Positions 33,859-45,490 of a stretch of DNA of 64,000 nucleotides are shown one piece after another. The notes beneath the pieces were generated by a model. That model worked only from the letters and a program-made list of their open reading frames with translations, searched no databases and was not told the origin of the DNA. The position numbers were made by a program, and so were the translations under genes. Where the stretch lies: the NCBI GenBank assembly GCA_026214975.1, contig CM047805.1, forward strand, positions 185,877,333 through 185,941,332, in the 5' to 3' direction. How positions within the stretch are numbered: the first letter of the stretch is position 1; each line of letters opens with the position of its first letter. Source of the stretch: Gentiana macrophylla. Lineage: Eukaryota; Streptophyta; Magnoliopsida; Gentianales; Gentianaceae.

Positions 33859-34914
33859 CTATTGATTCTGAGTCTGTTGATCTTGACTCTGCTGGCCCTC
33901 AGTAAGCTCTTCATCTATTAGATTCTGGATTGGATAGAACTGAGCATTGTTTGCTTCCCAATCCCAGGTGTTTAGTTCATCAAACACCACATCTCTGCTG
34001 ATCACTATCATTTTGGTTATAGGATTAAACAACTTGTATGCCTTGGACTTTTCACTGATCCCCAAGAACACACATTGCTCCCCTTTATCACTCAGCTTCT
34101 TCTTGTTTGCATATGGAATATGAGCATAAGCAATGCATCCAAATATCTTAAATGACTTACAGATGGTTTGATTGAGCTCCATGCTTCTTTTGGTGTCATT
34201 TGTTGAACAGAAAAGGTTGGGCATCTGTTCAAAATATATGCACACTCCAACTTACACCTTCAGGCCAGAATCTCTTTGGTACATTTCCATAGGCTAGCAT
34301 GCTCCTCACCATATTCAGAATAGTTCTATTCTTCCTCTCAGATACATCATTTTGCTGTGGTGTATAGGCTGCTGTCAATTCCCTTCTGATTCCATTACTG
34401 GTACAGAATTCTTCAAACTCTGCTGAGCAAAATTCTCTTCCTTTGTCTGTTCTCAGACTCTTGATATACTGACATGTCTCCTTTTATGTTAGCAATTTGA
34501 AGTTCTCTAATGCATTCAATGCTTCAGACTTTTCTGACAAGAATTCAACCCAAGTTTTTCTAAATAGATCATCAGTAATGTAATGAAAAACCTCTTACCT
34601 CTATTGGATGATGGGTTGATTGGGCCACACAAGTCAGAATGGACGAGTTCCAACACTTGTTTTGCCCTCCAGGACTTTCCTTTTGGGAATGGATGCCTAT
34701 GTTGCTTTCCTTTAGTGCATTCCTCACATACTCGTTGAGGAGTCTGGATCTGTGGAAACCCTTTAACCATTTCCTTCTGCTGAAGAGTTTTCAAACCACC
34801 AAAATTGAGATGTCCATATCTGTAATGCCATAACCAAGATGCATATTTCAATTCCGCCATAACACGTGCTTGTGGCTCCTTAATTTCCAAAGGAAACAAT
34901 CTGTTTGCATTCAT
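33859..34914 (-). pseudogene. copia integrase region, frameshifted
   Basis: GAG-pre-integrase and zinc region: ELKYASWLWHYRYGHLNFGG, CEECTKGKQHRHPFPK, then HSDLCGPINPSS with the first catalytic Asp. The middle core is in broken frames (34516-34250). 34245-33859 holds FKIFGCIAYAHIPYANKKKL, CVFLGISEKSKAYKLFNP and VVFDELNTWDWE, the usual integrase-to-RT linker. Confidence 0.8.
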
Positions 34915-35244
34915 GGGAACTTTTGCAGTGATTCCCTTGCTTGGATCCTTGATTTCACACTCCTTATTCTTCAGAATAATCTCATACCCTTTTTCTTATA
35001 ATTGTCCAACACTTAGCAGATTGCACTTCAGATTAGGAACATATAAGACATTGGAAATGGTCTCATCTGTCCCATTTTTGGATCTGATACATATATCTCC
35101 TTTTCTTTTAACACTCACAGAGGAGTTATCTCCAAACTTCACTTTTGAGTGATAGGATTCATCCAAATAAGAGAATGATTCCTTATTACCACACATGTGA
35201 TTAGTGCACCATGTGTCAACATACCATACTTGGGGTGCTGAAGT

Positions 35245-36186
35245 CTACTCATGCTGTGTTGTCATCAATAGAGTCTCATCTTCCTTGTCAGCAAAGTGAG
35301 AACTCTGTTGAGTCCCCTTCTCACCGTCTGCTGGCAATTTGTTGTAGCATTCTGATTTGTAGTGTCCAAACTTGTGACACCTATAGCATTCAACATTCTT
35401 TTTGCTTGCAGTACCTCTTCCTTCTTTATGCTTAGATGACTGAGAATGATCCCTGTTGTCAGAGTCTCTGGAGGTTCTCTCTCTACCTCTTCCTCTGCCT
35501 CTACCCCTGACTCTATAATTGCTATTATGGGCAGTGGTCTTCAAGGCCTGCTTTTCATTTGCTGCTGCTGAGCTTCTCTTTATTTTCTGTTCATGAACTT
35601 GCAAAGAGCTTTGCAGTTCATCAAGAGACAATACATCAATGTCTTTGGATTTCTCAATGGAAAACATCATATAATCAAATCTTGAGGTTAGTGACCTTAA
35701 AATTTTCTCCACAACTGCTACATCCTCCATCTTTTCAACAAGAAATATTATTTTATTGTAGATTTCCATGGTTCTGGCACAATAAGTTGAGACAGATTCA
35801 CCTTCCTTCATTTGTAAGGCTTCAAAATCTCTTCTTAAGGCTTGTAGCTGTGATCTATTCACTCTGGCATTTCCTTGGTACTTCCTCTTCATTGAATCCC
35901 AGATATCCTTTGATGACTCCTTGCTGAGAATGGTCTCCAAAATGGCTCTATCTATTGTTTGAAACAGATATTTCTTGGCATTTAGATTCTTGAGTTTTTT
36001 GCTCTCAAAATCTGCTCTCTGAGCCTCAGTTGGGGGTGGATTTTCTGCTGGTTCAACCACTCCTTATACAATGATGGTCCAGTACTCCTTAGAACGCACG
36101 AAGTTCTCCATCAACATGCTCCAGTGATCATAATGTTGTCCATCAAACTTTGGGATGGAAGCCTGAACAAAATTTGTTTCGGCCAT
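35245..36186 (-). pseudogene. copia gag with one nonsense codon
   Basis: The start at 36186 reads MAETNFVQASIPKFDGQHYD, the usual copia gag beginning. An in-frame TAA follows TIIV near 36065, where functional relatives continue. The rest (36060-35245) is open: UBN2-type gag with KLKNLNAKKYLFQTID and LQMKEGESVSTYCARTMEI, an Arg/Gly tract, and the zinc knuckle CYRCHKFGHYKSEC (C-x2-C-x4-H-x4-C) that binds element RNA. About 310 codons in total. Confidence 0.85.
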
Positions 36187-36231
36187 AGATCTTTTCTCCA
36201 ACTGCGGTTGAGAATATAACTCTGATACCAC

Positions 36232-36490
36232 TGATAACTTTTATGGAAGAGATAGTTTTTGAGAAAACTAAATAATTTCATTGATGGAATAAACATATAA
36301 ATACAAGAAGAAAACATCTATCCATTAAGCCACTTCTTATAAAATAGGAAACATGAGATCATGGCTATAAATCAAACATAACTACTATAATAGTGGAAAT
36401 CATGCTGAAACTTCGAAACAACATGACTGACATAGCCTTAGGTAATAAACAACTTAATTAACTAATAATAATTAACATAATTTCCTAACA
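36232..36490 (-). repeat. 5' LTR of the copia element
   Basis: TGTTAGGAAATTATGTTAAT...AGTTATCA on the minus strand. A truncated copy at the same position relative to the neighbouring CYP736A gene lies at 42336-42563. Confidence 0.9.
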
Positions 36491-36581
36491 TGCAAGCACA
36501 TTCTAACTTATTTTGGGTCGGGATATAGATACCCTGATCACCGTATGTACCCAGTAAATGCTTTCCAAGACACATACTAGA

Positions 36582-38179
36582 TCAATTTCGCAGTCGATAT
36601 GTGGGAATAGCCTTTAAATGGATGGCTCTACAAGTGACAAGTCCGAATTCCTCTGTCATATCCAACTGAGCAGGCAACATGCTTGATGGAAGTTCCCAAT
36701 GAAAACAATGCACCAATTGTGCAACCAGCAACCGAACAATAGTAAGCCCCAACTGCATTCCTGCACATCCTCTTCTGCCCGCACCAAACGGAATGAGCTC
36801 AAAATGTTGTCCCCTGACATCAATGCAACTCCCTAAAAATCTCTCTGGAATGAACTTCTCAGGATCACTCCATGAATTTGGATCTCTCCCGATAGCCCAT
36901 GCATTTATTATGACGCGTGAATTTATTGGTATGTGGAGGCCTTCCACTGTGCAGTCTTCTAATGCCTCATGAGGAAGCAGGAGGGGTGATGGAGGATGGA
37001 GCCTAAGTACTTCCTTTACAACCATTTCTAGGTACTTAAGTTTATCTAAATCTGACTCCTCCACTTCTCTGTCCAACCCAACCTTTTGCTCTAGTTCCTT
37101 CTGAACGTTCCTCATTACTTGTGGATGTTTTAATAATTCGGAAAGTGCCCATTCAACAATTGTTGCTGAACTATCTGTTGATGCAATTATCATATCCTGA
37201 AATGAAGAAATTCCCAGGAGATTTTTTTAAAGACTGAACAAATTATGATAAAAGCTAGCTGGAGATTAATTAACATACCAACAGGATAGCTTTAGCCTGG
37301 CGACGCCAAACTCAAATTCGAAATCTGCTTGTCGTGATCTCATGAGATCCAAAAAGGTGGAAGTGAGATCATCGGATACCCCTTCTCTCCTTCCTTCTTC
37401 TTCGTGTTCACGGATATTTTTTTCCAAGAGTTCATCTAAAGCCTTGCCAATTACTTTGGACCTCTTTACAATTCCTTGAAGATCAAATCTGCTGAGAAAT
37501 GGGAAGAAATCACCTAAATTAGGAGATAGAACCAATTTCATGGCCTCCTCAAGCACAGCTTTGAATCCCCGGTTCCCTTCAAATTCATTGTTCAAGGAAT
37601 ATTTTTTCCCGAAAACCATCAAGCTGCTCATATCTGCACTTAGATAGAAAACGGCCTCACTAAGATCAACGATATCATGATTGAGAGCCCCTTCTTTCAG
37701 TGATTTCACTAGCAAACCAAGCTCCTCTCTTCTCATGGACTGATATGAGTTAGTTTTATGGCTACTAAGCAGTTCTTGAATACACAGTTTCCGCATACTA
37801 CGCCAATAAGACCCGTATTGAGCAAACGAAAAGTTTTCCTGCTCATATAGCATAAATTTCATCGCCTGGATAGGAGGTCGGCCAGCAAATACTACGTCAT
37901 GTGTCTTGAGGAACAGCTCTGCTGCAGCAGCAGATGAAACAACGATGTTGTCGATGAACCCGAATTTCATGTGCATGATAGGTCCATGCTTCTTAGCTAG
38001 CATATGCAAATCTTGATGAGGATTCTTTCCCAATAAATGGAGATGTCCAATAATCGGAAGGCCCTTGGGCTTGGAGGCAATTTCTTGCTCCTAGCTTTCT
38101 TCCTGACAATTGCTACCAATATTAATGGAAAAATAGCAATTGTTGCAATCTTGATTAAAGTCAGCAGGGAGGGCATCAT
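36582..38179 (-). CDS. Cytochrome P450, CYP736A type, two 1-base frameshifts
   Basis: CYP71-clan monooxygenase, ER-anchored by its N-terminus ([20 protein letters not shown]). Exon 1 is 38179-37279, the intron 37278-37197 (82 bp, phase 0) and exon 2 37196-36582. Exon 1 is 901 bp where 903 is expected: one G is missing after PPSPR (about 38066) and one base near FEFG (about 37302). Between these the frame is open with [13 protein letters not shown]. Exon 2 is intact: [35 protein letters not shown] and the C-terminal AIPTYRL typical of CYP736A. CYP736A enzymes are linked to defence and, in sandalwood, to sesquiterpene hydroxylation; the substrate here is unknown. It is the sister of 42650-44309 by segmental duplication. 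Pseudogene or consensus error; both breaks are single-base losses in short runs. Confidence 0.85.
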
Positions 38180-38313
38180 ATTTTTGTGTCTCCGTCTCTC
38201 TTGAATTGCTCGATCAAATGATAATGATATTCTCTATTACATAAAAACAACCAGTTGCTATAGTGGTTAGAATGATTGTCTTCACTTGTGTTTTCCGATT
38301 TTTCAATTATCTC

Positions 38314-40185
38314 TGTAATATTCCGATTTTCAAAAAATGACAGACGTGTCATTTTACGAAAACGAAATAATATTATTTCTTTTTCTTTTATTGGAGTTAA
38401 GTTATGTAATAAATATATATATGCTTTTTCAAAATTTGTGTATATATTTAAGGAAAATCTGATTTAATGGTAATTAAGGGTAATTAAAGAAAAAGGGATA
38501 ATTGGAAAATTATATTTAAGGAAAATATAATCAGATTATTCTCATAACCTAAAACTAATCAGAATCAGATTCCTACGCTTCTTCTCTACGCCATTGAGGA
38601 GAAGAGAAAAGGTTAGGAGAGTTTTCAGAAATTCTAAAGTGAAGCTAAACCGTTTTCAGATCATACTAGAGATTTGGAACCGTTGTGAAGATGACATTGT
38701 TTTGATATCAAGCTTTTGGGAGTTGCTGCAGTTTTCGAGGCTGTTGGATTTTGGAATTTGCTTGCAAACATGTAAGAGTCTCTTCCTATGATCGTAAGTA
38801 TAGTTTATAAGGTTTAGATCATGTCTTAAGACGTTTAAATGATAGAAAGTTGTGTCTTTTCGTTGATCAAGGATCATAGATGTTATGGTATGTTTACACA
38901 TGATTTTCTGTGTTTTACTGAGGTTAATTTGATGTTAATTGTGTTGAAAACGGATTAGAAATCGTTAAGTGCAAAAAATCATGTTTTAGGGTTTTTGCAG
39001 AGGGAATGCGCACGCATTCACTGGAATGCGCACGCATCCCTGTTACAGGATCTGTGGCTTTAGTTGCAACAGGTAGAATGCGCATGCATTCGGGAGAATG
39101 CACACGTATTGAGTTTTACGAGAGCAGATTAATTATTTTACCAGGATCAATGCACACGCATTGATGACAATGCGCACGCATTGTTGAACAGAGTGTTTGC
39201 AGCATGGTTTTAGTTAGGGAATGCGCACGCATTCCATAGGGATGCACACGCATTGCCCCCAGTTTTTAATTAAATGTTGTTTAAGCCTTTTAATCAGATG
39301 TTAAATGTTGTTTTATGATCTAATAACATTAATTAAACATTAACAAGCCTGAATTGAGCTTCTGATTCGTTTAGTTTCGGCACCGAATGTACTCTTAAAG
39401 GGAGTTGAAGTTCGGATCCGTCGGAAGAGAATGATAGGTTTGCGCTTTGATGAATTAGTATTCATCAATGTCTGTGTAATTGTTAGGCCTTGTTTAGGTC
39501 TAGTGGTCTAGGAAGAGAGTGGTATATGTGAGGAAGAGTACTTGAAAACACTTAGGTGGTTAGTTAACCATTTTAATAAATACGTACTTGCCTAGTAAAA
39601 GATTAAACAACATGTCACTCTTGGATAGGCACTAGACAATATCGCGATGTGTGTGCTTTCCTGAAGGTGGATAACTCCGTAGTCCACAAAACCCTAAGTA
39701 TGGAGGGACTCTCATCAAACGTGCGCACTATCGAGTCTACCGAATAGGCTTCCATGGATATTGGTGTGATCCACCAATATGTTGCCAAGAATATCCCCAG
39801 TTTGAATATGCGTAGTGCCCTTGAGTGCGGTTGTGACATAGATAAGTTAAGTTAGAAACGTTTAGTCAAATCATCTTGATAGACATGAATTGAACCCCAG
39901 ATTGAGTCGGTCACATAAAGATAACTAAACTTCTACTTTTAAGACCTCGTATTGTATAAGTCTTTGGGTTTTTCATCGTTGTAATTTAACTATCCATCTT
40001 TAGTATGGTTACTTTCTATTTATAGTAGCATTTATGTTTTTACCCGAGTCCTTTTAGCTTCCGTTTGCTTTATTTTGATACGACGACGTAGAGGCTTGCG
40101 TATAATATTAGATTTATTTAATGCTATACGCGCCGAACGTTTCTCTTCCGGATAAGGGCTCGGTATCCGGGAGCGGGGTGTTACA
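38314..40185 (+). mobile_element. Solo LTR of a Tekay-like gypsy element, TSD ATCTC
   Basis: Starts TGTAATATTCCG and ends CGGGGTGTTACA, flanked by ATCTC at 38309-38313 and 40186-40190. At 1872 bp with no internal region, it is a solo LTR. The end block CTCGGTATCCGGGAGCGGGG is shared with fragments near 48625-48645 and 62300-62312. Eight copies of the dyad AATGCGCACGCATT (with variants) occur at 39005-39254. It lies about 130 bp upstream of the CYP736A start at 38179 and may affect its promoter. Confidence 0.9.
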
Positions 40186-40330
40186 ATCTCCAATAGCCCC
40201 CTTAGAAAAATTGAATAAATAAATATCTCCAATAGCCTTTTAAGAAGAAAATTATACAAGTTTAGGTCCAGTATCTAACTTTTTTTCAAGTCAGTACAAA
40301 ATAAAAATATCTCGTTCAAGATCACTTAGA
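40186..40330. repeat. Distal part of the P450 segmental duplication
   Basis: CTCCAATAGCCTTTTAA and TACAAGTTTA(G/T)GTCC... through AAAATATCTCGTT match 44720-44745 plus 45421-45490. There the two parts are separated by a DNA element, so this copy is its empty site. Confidence 0.75.
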
Positions 40331-40909
40331 AATGTTGCATAGGAACTTGTTTGGCCCTTCTAGATTAGACAGTTTAGGTGATAAGTCTTTGATATAGTGG
40401 ATGACTATTTCATATATACATGAACATTGTTCTCAAGAGTGAGAGTGCATATGCTTTTGAGGTTTTAATGAAACCAATTCAGAATGAGTTCAACCAGACT
40501 CTCATATTTGTCAGAAGTAGCATATATGTGTTATAATCCTGAGACAACAAGAGTTTCTTAATCAGGTTATGTCTCTTTTGTTTATAGTTTTGATAATGTT
40601 AATAAGACTTTCCAGTAGTTCAAGTTTATCCACCATATCACATCCTTAGCTCCCGTTTGATAATTATCTCCTTACATGACATTTGTGCTTCGGGGCGAAT
40701 GTATTCTATGGGTTGGGGCGGTCACCCCTAAGGCCTGGAAAATAACACTAATGTATATGTCATTTGTCTTTTCGCCTCCTTAAATTTTATATTCGCCCTA
40801 TCATCTACAATAATTAAATAAGTTGATATACAATTTTATCATATAAATAAAAATATATAGTTATTACAAAAGTGGTACATTTAAACATGTACTAGGGTTT
40901 GAAAATTAC
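40331..40909. other. Intergenic, no gene recognised
   Basis: No coding region found. About 60 bp around 40631-40690 (TCCCGTTTGATAATTATC, TACATGACATTTGTGCT) recur at 52760-52815, marking another dispersed duplication. Confidence 0.45.
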
Positions 40910-40949
40910 ATTTGATGGCTGCGACATCTCCTAGGGTTCCTCCGTCTAG

Positions 40950-41880
40950 ATGGCTAGTCCATCGCCGGAAGTTGCTCCTGAACCGGCTCCGGATTTGGCC
41001 TCCACTCATCCAACCTCTTATGCACAGGTTACGAAGATCACTACACAATCTTTGAATTTCTGGACTCACTGTGCTCTTCCACGTTCAAAGGGGAAAGTTC
41101 AATTATCGTTCCCATTGAAGTGGAAACGGCTATGGCTGCCTCCTTTCAGCGATTTCTCATCGGTAAATTTTCCCAAGGTAGGCCATCCCTCGATGTGATC
41201 AATAAGTTTATCAACGTTCAGAACTACAAAGGCAGGTATGCTCTTGGGGTTTCTAGATAACAAACATGCTCTCATCCGATTCGAACAAGACGAAGATTAT
41301 ATAAGGTTATTTTCTAAACCCTCTTGGCAGGTAGGGAACCAGATCATGAGAATTTTTAAATGGACCGTAGATTCCCATGTTGATAAAGAGCCGTCTATCA
41401 TTCTGGTTTGGATCTCTCTTCCAAAATTGCCTATACATCTCACAAACAAACCGTTTATTTTTCCCCTAATGAATGCTGTTGGAAAACCCCTAAGAATTTA
41501 TGCAACACGGGCCGAAGTTACGACGGTCCTCATTGGCAAGAGTCCAAGTTATGGTATACGCTTTGAAAAATATTCCAACAAGGATTTGGATTCGATGTGT
41601 GAACATGGTGATTGACTTTGGCAAGTTTATTCTCGCCAGAGGAAACGCCAGTGCCCATCGCACCCATTGTTGGCACACGGGGCATCATGAGGACGATTGT
41701 AAGATCAAACATCCCCACTACTAATATCCAAAAAAATGATACCGTTAAGCCACACAAATTTATGTTGCTAAATCCGCAAATAACCCCAAACCCCACTCAG
41801 AAATTAATTCAGACCCTAAAACAAATGACACTCATATGGTTATTGAAGATAGTACTCCCCCACTGAAGGACAATCATGTT
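40950..41880 (+). pseudogene. LINE ORF1-like gene (DUF4283 type), frameshifted
   Basis: Pieces in changing frames: MASPSPEVAPEPAP and SYAQVTK, then SFQRFLIGKFSQGRPSLDVI, NVQNYKGRYALG, FLDNKHALIRFEQDEDYIRL, WTVDSHVDKEPSIILVWISL, LPIHLTNKPFIFPLMNAVG and a knuckle-like HCWHTGHHEDDCK. This is the DUF4283 plus zinc-knuckle protein found as ORF1 of plant L1-type LINEs, an RNA-binding chaperone. The endonuclease and RT are absent; the copy ends by about 41880. At least three frame changes. Confidence 0.75.
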
Positions 41881-42335
41881 GATTAGTGTCCTAAACCCAA
41901 TCAGGTTGGACCGGATCCGCCGGGTCGGATCATTTCTACTACTTCTTTATGTTTATACATTTAATAAATGGCTTTTCTGTTATTATATATTTGTTCGTTT
42001 AACGAACCAATTTTGATATTGTATATATGATAACGTCTCTAGTGTCAAAATGTGAAAGAGAAATCATAATAGTGATTATGGTTGATGAGATCTCGAATCA
42101 CTTTAAAAGGTTTGATACTTGAATGTCTCTAGGCGTATGTGCAATTAAATGGGACATTGATAGTACAATTAGACTAGCATGTATTAGATGTCTTTAGTCT
42201 TATGAAGATAAGGATATATCTCGTCTATCGAAGTGTAGAGACACTTGGACAGTACGTGGACGTGTATTAGAGAATGCATACGTTAGACTGACCCACTTAC
42301 TTTATTAAGTGTCGCACTATGTAGCGGTTGTGTTG
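41881..42335. other. Intergenic, no gene recognised
   Basis: Contains GGATCCGCCGGGTCGGATC and GTTCGTTTAACGAAC, two short palindromes, but no coding region or clear element ends. Confidence 0.4.
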
Positions 42336-42563
42336 GAAAAACTTAATAATTTCATTGATGGAATAAGCATATAAATACAAGAAGAAAACAATTACCCACT
42401 AAGCCACTTCCTATAAAATAGAAACATGAGATCATGGCTATAAACCAAACATAACTACTCTAGTAGTGGAAATCATGTTGAAAATTCAAAATAACATGGC
42501 TGACATAGCCTTAGGTAATAAACAACTTAATTAACTAATAATAATTAACATAATTTCCTAACA
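42336..42563 (-). repeat. Truncated copia LTR shared by the P450 duplication
   Basis: Same LTR as 36232-36490, starting TGTTAGGAAATT at 42563 with the same neighbouring TGCAAGCACATTCTAAC. About 30 bp of the LTR end are missing (break near 42336), so it is not a clean solo LTR. Its position relative to the P450 stop codon equals that of the other copy. Confidence 0.9.
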
Positions 42564-42649
42564 TGCAAGCACATTCTAACTTATTTTGGGTCGGGATATA
42601 GAACCCTGATCACCGTACCCAGTAAATGCTTTCCAAGACACATGCTAGA

Positions 42650-44309
42650 TCAGTTTCGCAGTCGATAAGTGGGAATAGCCTTCAAATGGATGGCTCTACA
42701 AGTGACAAGGCCGAACTCCTCTGTCATATCCAATTGAGTAGGCAACATGTTTGATGGAAGTTCCCAATGAAAACAATGCACCAATTGTGCAACCAGCAAC
42801 CGAACAATAGTAAGCCCCAACTGCATTCCTGGACATCCTCTTCTGCCCGCACCGAACGGAATGAGCTCAAAATGTTGTCCCCTGACATCAATGCTACTCC
42901 CTGAAAATCTCTCCGGAAAGAACTTCTCAGGATCACTCCATGCATTAGGATCTCTCCCGATAGCCCATGCATTTATTATGACGCGTGATTTTATCGGTAT
43001 GTAGAGGCCTTCCACTGTGCAGTCTTCTAATGCCTCATGAGGAAGCAGGAGGGGGCCCGGAGGATGGAGCCTAAGTACTTCCTTTACAACCATATCTAGG
43101 TACTTAAGGTTATCTAAATCTGACTCTTCCACTTCTCTGTCCAATCCAACCTTTTGTTCTAGTTCCGTCTGAACGTTCCTCATTACTTGTGGATGTTTTA
43201 ATAGTTCGGAAAGTGCCCAGTCAACAACTGTTGCTGAACTGTCCATTGATGCCAATAGCATATCCTGAAATAAAGAAATTCCCAGGAGATTGATTTAAAG
43301 AGTGAACTAACTTCTTTGTCCAATTACTAGGCATAAAATCTAGATTGTTCAAGACATAAATTTAGCTTTAGAACAAATTATGATAAAAGCTGGAGATTAA
43401 TTAACTTACCAACAGGATAGGTTTAGCCTGGCGGCGGCCAAATTCAAAGTCGAAATCTGCTTGTCGTGATCTAATGAGAGCCAAAAAGGTGGAAGTGAGA
43501 TCATCGAACACCCCTTCTCTCCTTCCTTCTTCTTCGTGATCACGGATATTTTTCTCCAAGAGTTCATCTAAAGCCTTGCCAATTGCTTTGGACCTCTTTA
43601 CAATACCTTGAAGGTCAAATCTGCCGAGAAATGGGAATAAATCACCTAAATTCGGAGAAAGAGTCAATTTCATGCCCTCCTCAAGCACCTCTTTGAATCC
43701 CCGCCTACCCTCGAATTCATTGTTCAAGGAATATTTTTTCCCGAAAATCATCAAGCTGCTCATATCTGCACTTAGATAAAAAACGGCCTCACTAAGATCA
43801 ACGGTAGCATGATTGAGAGCCGCTTCTTTCAGGGATTTCACTAGCAAACCAAGCTCCTCTCTTCTCATGGACTGACATGAGTTAGTTTTATGGCTACTTA
43901 GTAATTCTTGAATACATAGTTTCCGCATACTACGCCAATAAGGCCCGTATTGAGCAAACGATAAGTTTTCTTGCTCATTCAGCATAAATTTCATTGCCTG
44001 GATAGGAGGCCGGCCAGCAAATACTACATCATGTGTCTTGAGGAACAGCTCTGCTGCAGCAGCAGATGAAACAATGATGTTGTCGATGAACCCGAATTTC
44101 AGGTGCATGATAGGTCCATGCTTCTTAGCTAGCTTATGCAAATCTTGATGAGGATTCTTTCCCAATAAATGGAGATGTCCCAAAATTGGAAGGCCCCTTG
44201 GGCTTGGAGGCAACTTTTTGCTCTTAGCTTTCTTCCTCACAATTGCAATCAAGATTGGAAATATAGCAATTGTTGCAACCTTGATTAAAGTCCACAGGGA
44301 GGGCATCAT
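42650..44309 (-). CDS. Cytochrome P450, CYP736A type, intact
   Basis: Intact gene: exon 1 44309-43410 (300 codons), intron 43409-43265 (GT...CAG, 145 bp, phase 0), exon 2 43264-42650, giving 504 residues. An N-terminal anchor [20 protein letters not shown] is followed by the basic KKAKSKK and hinge [13 protein letters not shown]-helix WRSMRK; I-helix [13 protein letters not shown], with Ser in place of the usual Thr; K-helix [15 protein letters not shown]; haem loop [10 protein letters not shown] with Cys ligand; end AIPTYRLRN. The ending and overall pattern place it in CYP736A. A microsomal monooxygenase needing P450 reductase; substrate unknown. About 90% similar by eye to the copy at 36582-38179, whose intron lacks about 60 bp present here. 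A SINE has inserted about 100 bp upstream of the start. Confidence 0.92.
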
Positions 44310-44407
44310 ATCTGTGTGTCTCCGTCTCTCTTGAATTGCTCAAATGATAATGATATTCTCTATTACATAAATACAACCTGAGTATATGTAAAGGTTGCTT
44401 GTAGTTT

Positions 44408-44637
44408 TTTTTATTTTTTTTTTATTTTTTTTTTCACGGGACGGGTGTCGGGTGGAGATGTTGATCAGGTTATCAGTGACCCATAGTCATGGGCTTGCCT
44501 TTTATTAGTTTTTACCAAAAAACTGAAAAAAATCTCTTTTACGAGATTCGAACATCCACCCTCCAAATTTGCCGCTTGCAGTGTCTTTTTGCACTCAAAC
44601 TCCTTATCAACTGGGCTATGTCTTTGGGAGTTGGGAC
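44408..44637 (-). mobile_element. tRNA-derived SINE in the CYP736A promoter region
   Basis: On the minus strand: a start near GTCCCAACTCCCAAAGACAT, an A-box-like TAGCCCAGTTGATAAGG, a B-box-like TGTTCGAATCTCG and an A-rich tail (reads as T-rich 44408-44441). Flanking direct repeats GTTGCTTGTAGTTT (44394-44407) and GTTGCTAGTAGTTT (44638-44651) differ at one base. About 230 bp, no ORF. Confidence 0.8.
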
Positions 44638-44745
44638 GTTGCTAGTAGTTTCTTATATTTTTTCTGGAGGAAAATGTTATGTTAAGAATTTCATATTTGT
44701 CTTTTCCGATTTTTTAATTAGCTCCAATAGCCTTTTAAAAAAATA

Positions 44746-45420
44746 TACAATATTAGATAAAAGGACAAATTTTGAAATATTTCAAAGAAACAAGACATCC
44801 AAAATAGAAGAATGACAATTTCTATAATTTTTATAGTCTAATGGACAACAAAAAATAATAATAAAAAAGAAAATAATTCGCACTGATATAGGCTGTTGTT
44901 CGCTGCTTCAACTATTTTTTTTCTCTTTCCTCCTCCATCTTCAAACACTCGTATCTTTTGTTCTAGATCTCCAAACGCGATGAAAATTTCACTGAGTTTT
45001 TTTACACTTTTATGCTCTTCGTTTTGAGACTTGGTTCGATATGATTACATCGTCTTTCGTGAGATTCACTATCGAAATTCATTCGATGAATCGACAAGGA
45101 ATCCTTAAAAACAATGAATTTTTGAGTAATAATGGATTTCGACAAATGGATTTTCGGAAATTACGTCGGAATATGATGAATGTGATCTCAAAATAAAGAG
45201 CATGAAAAATTAAAAAAAAATTGGTGAAATTTTTTCAAATTTAAACTTCTAGATTGAGAGATATAAGTGTTTAAAAAATATGGATGAGAGAGAAAGTAAT
45301 TTGTTTTTTTAAGAGGAAATGGCGCCATAATTTAATTAAAAATTTGTCCTTTATGCAATTTTTTAAAAAGTTGTCATTCTTCATAATCATGAAATGTTTT
45401 TCTTCTCCTTAATCTCCTTA
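44746..45420 (+). mobile_element. Longer relative of the GAATTTCGAC MITE family
   Basis: Both ends resemble the small MITEs: TTAGATAAAAGGACAAATTT plus GAAATATTTC and CTATAATTTTTATAG at the left; TTTGTCCTTTATGCAA, GTTGTCATTCTTC and TTTTTCTTCTCCTT at the right. The interior (about 45050-45180) has scattered GAATTTCGACAA-type words. The paralogous site 40235-40262 lacks it. Borders are approximate because the ends are decayed. Confidence 0.6.
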
Positions 45421-45490
45421 AAATTGTACAAGTTTATGTCCGATATCTAACTTTATTTTCAAGTCACTACAAAATAAAAATATCTCGTTA
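45421..45490. repeat. Distal part of the P450 segmental duplication (second copy)
   Basis: TACAAGTTTATGTCCGATAT, then AACTTT...CAAGTCACTACAAAAT and AAAAATATCTCGTT match 40258-40330. Homology stops at about 45490, where LTR-like sequence begins. Confidence 0.75.

Larger units (their letters stand above)
31832..36490 (-). mobile_element. Ty1/copia retrotransposon, 4.66 kb, with both LTRs
   Basis: Minus-strand element with 259-bp LTRs (36232-36490 and 31832-32090), the 5' one ending AGTTATCA and followed by the primer-binding site TGGTATCAGAG (36220-36230, initiator tRNA-Met type). A short purine tract AAGGAAGGAA (32091-32100) precedes the 3' LTR. Internal order is gag, integrase, RT, RNase H, as in copia. 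Frameshifts and one nonsense codon disable it. TSDs are not clear (TTGCA at one side, TTTGC at the other). It lies 91 bp beyond the stop codon of the CYP736A gene at 36582. Confidence 0.9.

Noticed and set aside
44540..44620. A tRNA gene suggested by GATTCGAAC
   Set aside because: The boxes lack a foldable cloverleaf and are followed by an A-rich tail and TSD, so it is a SINE.
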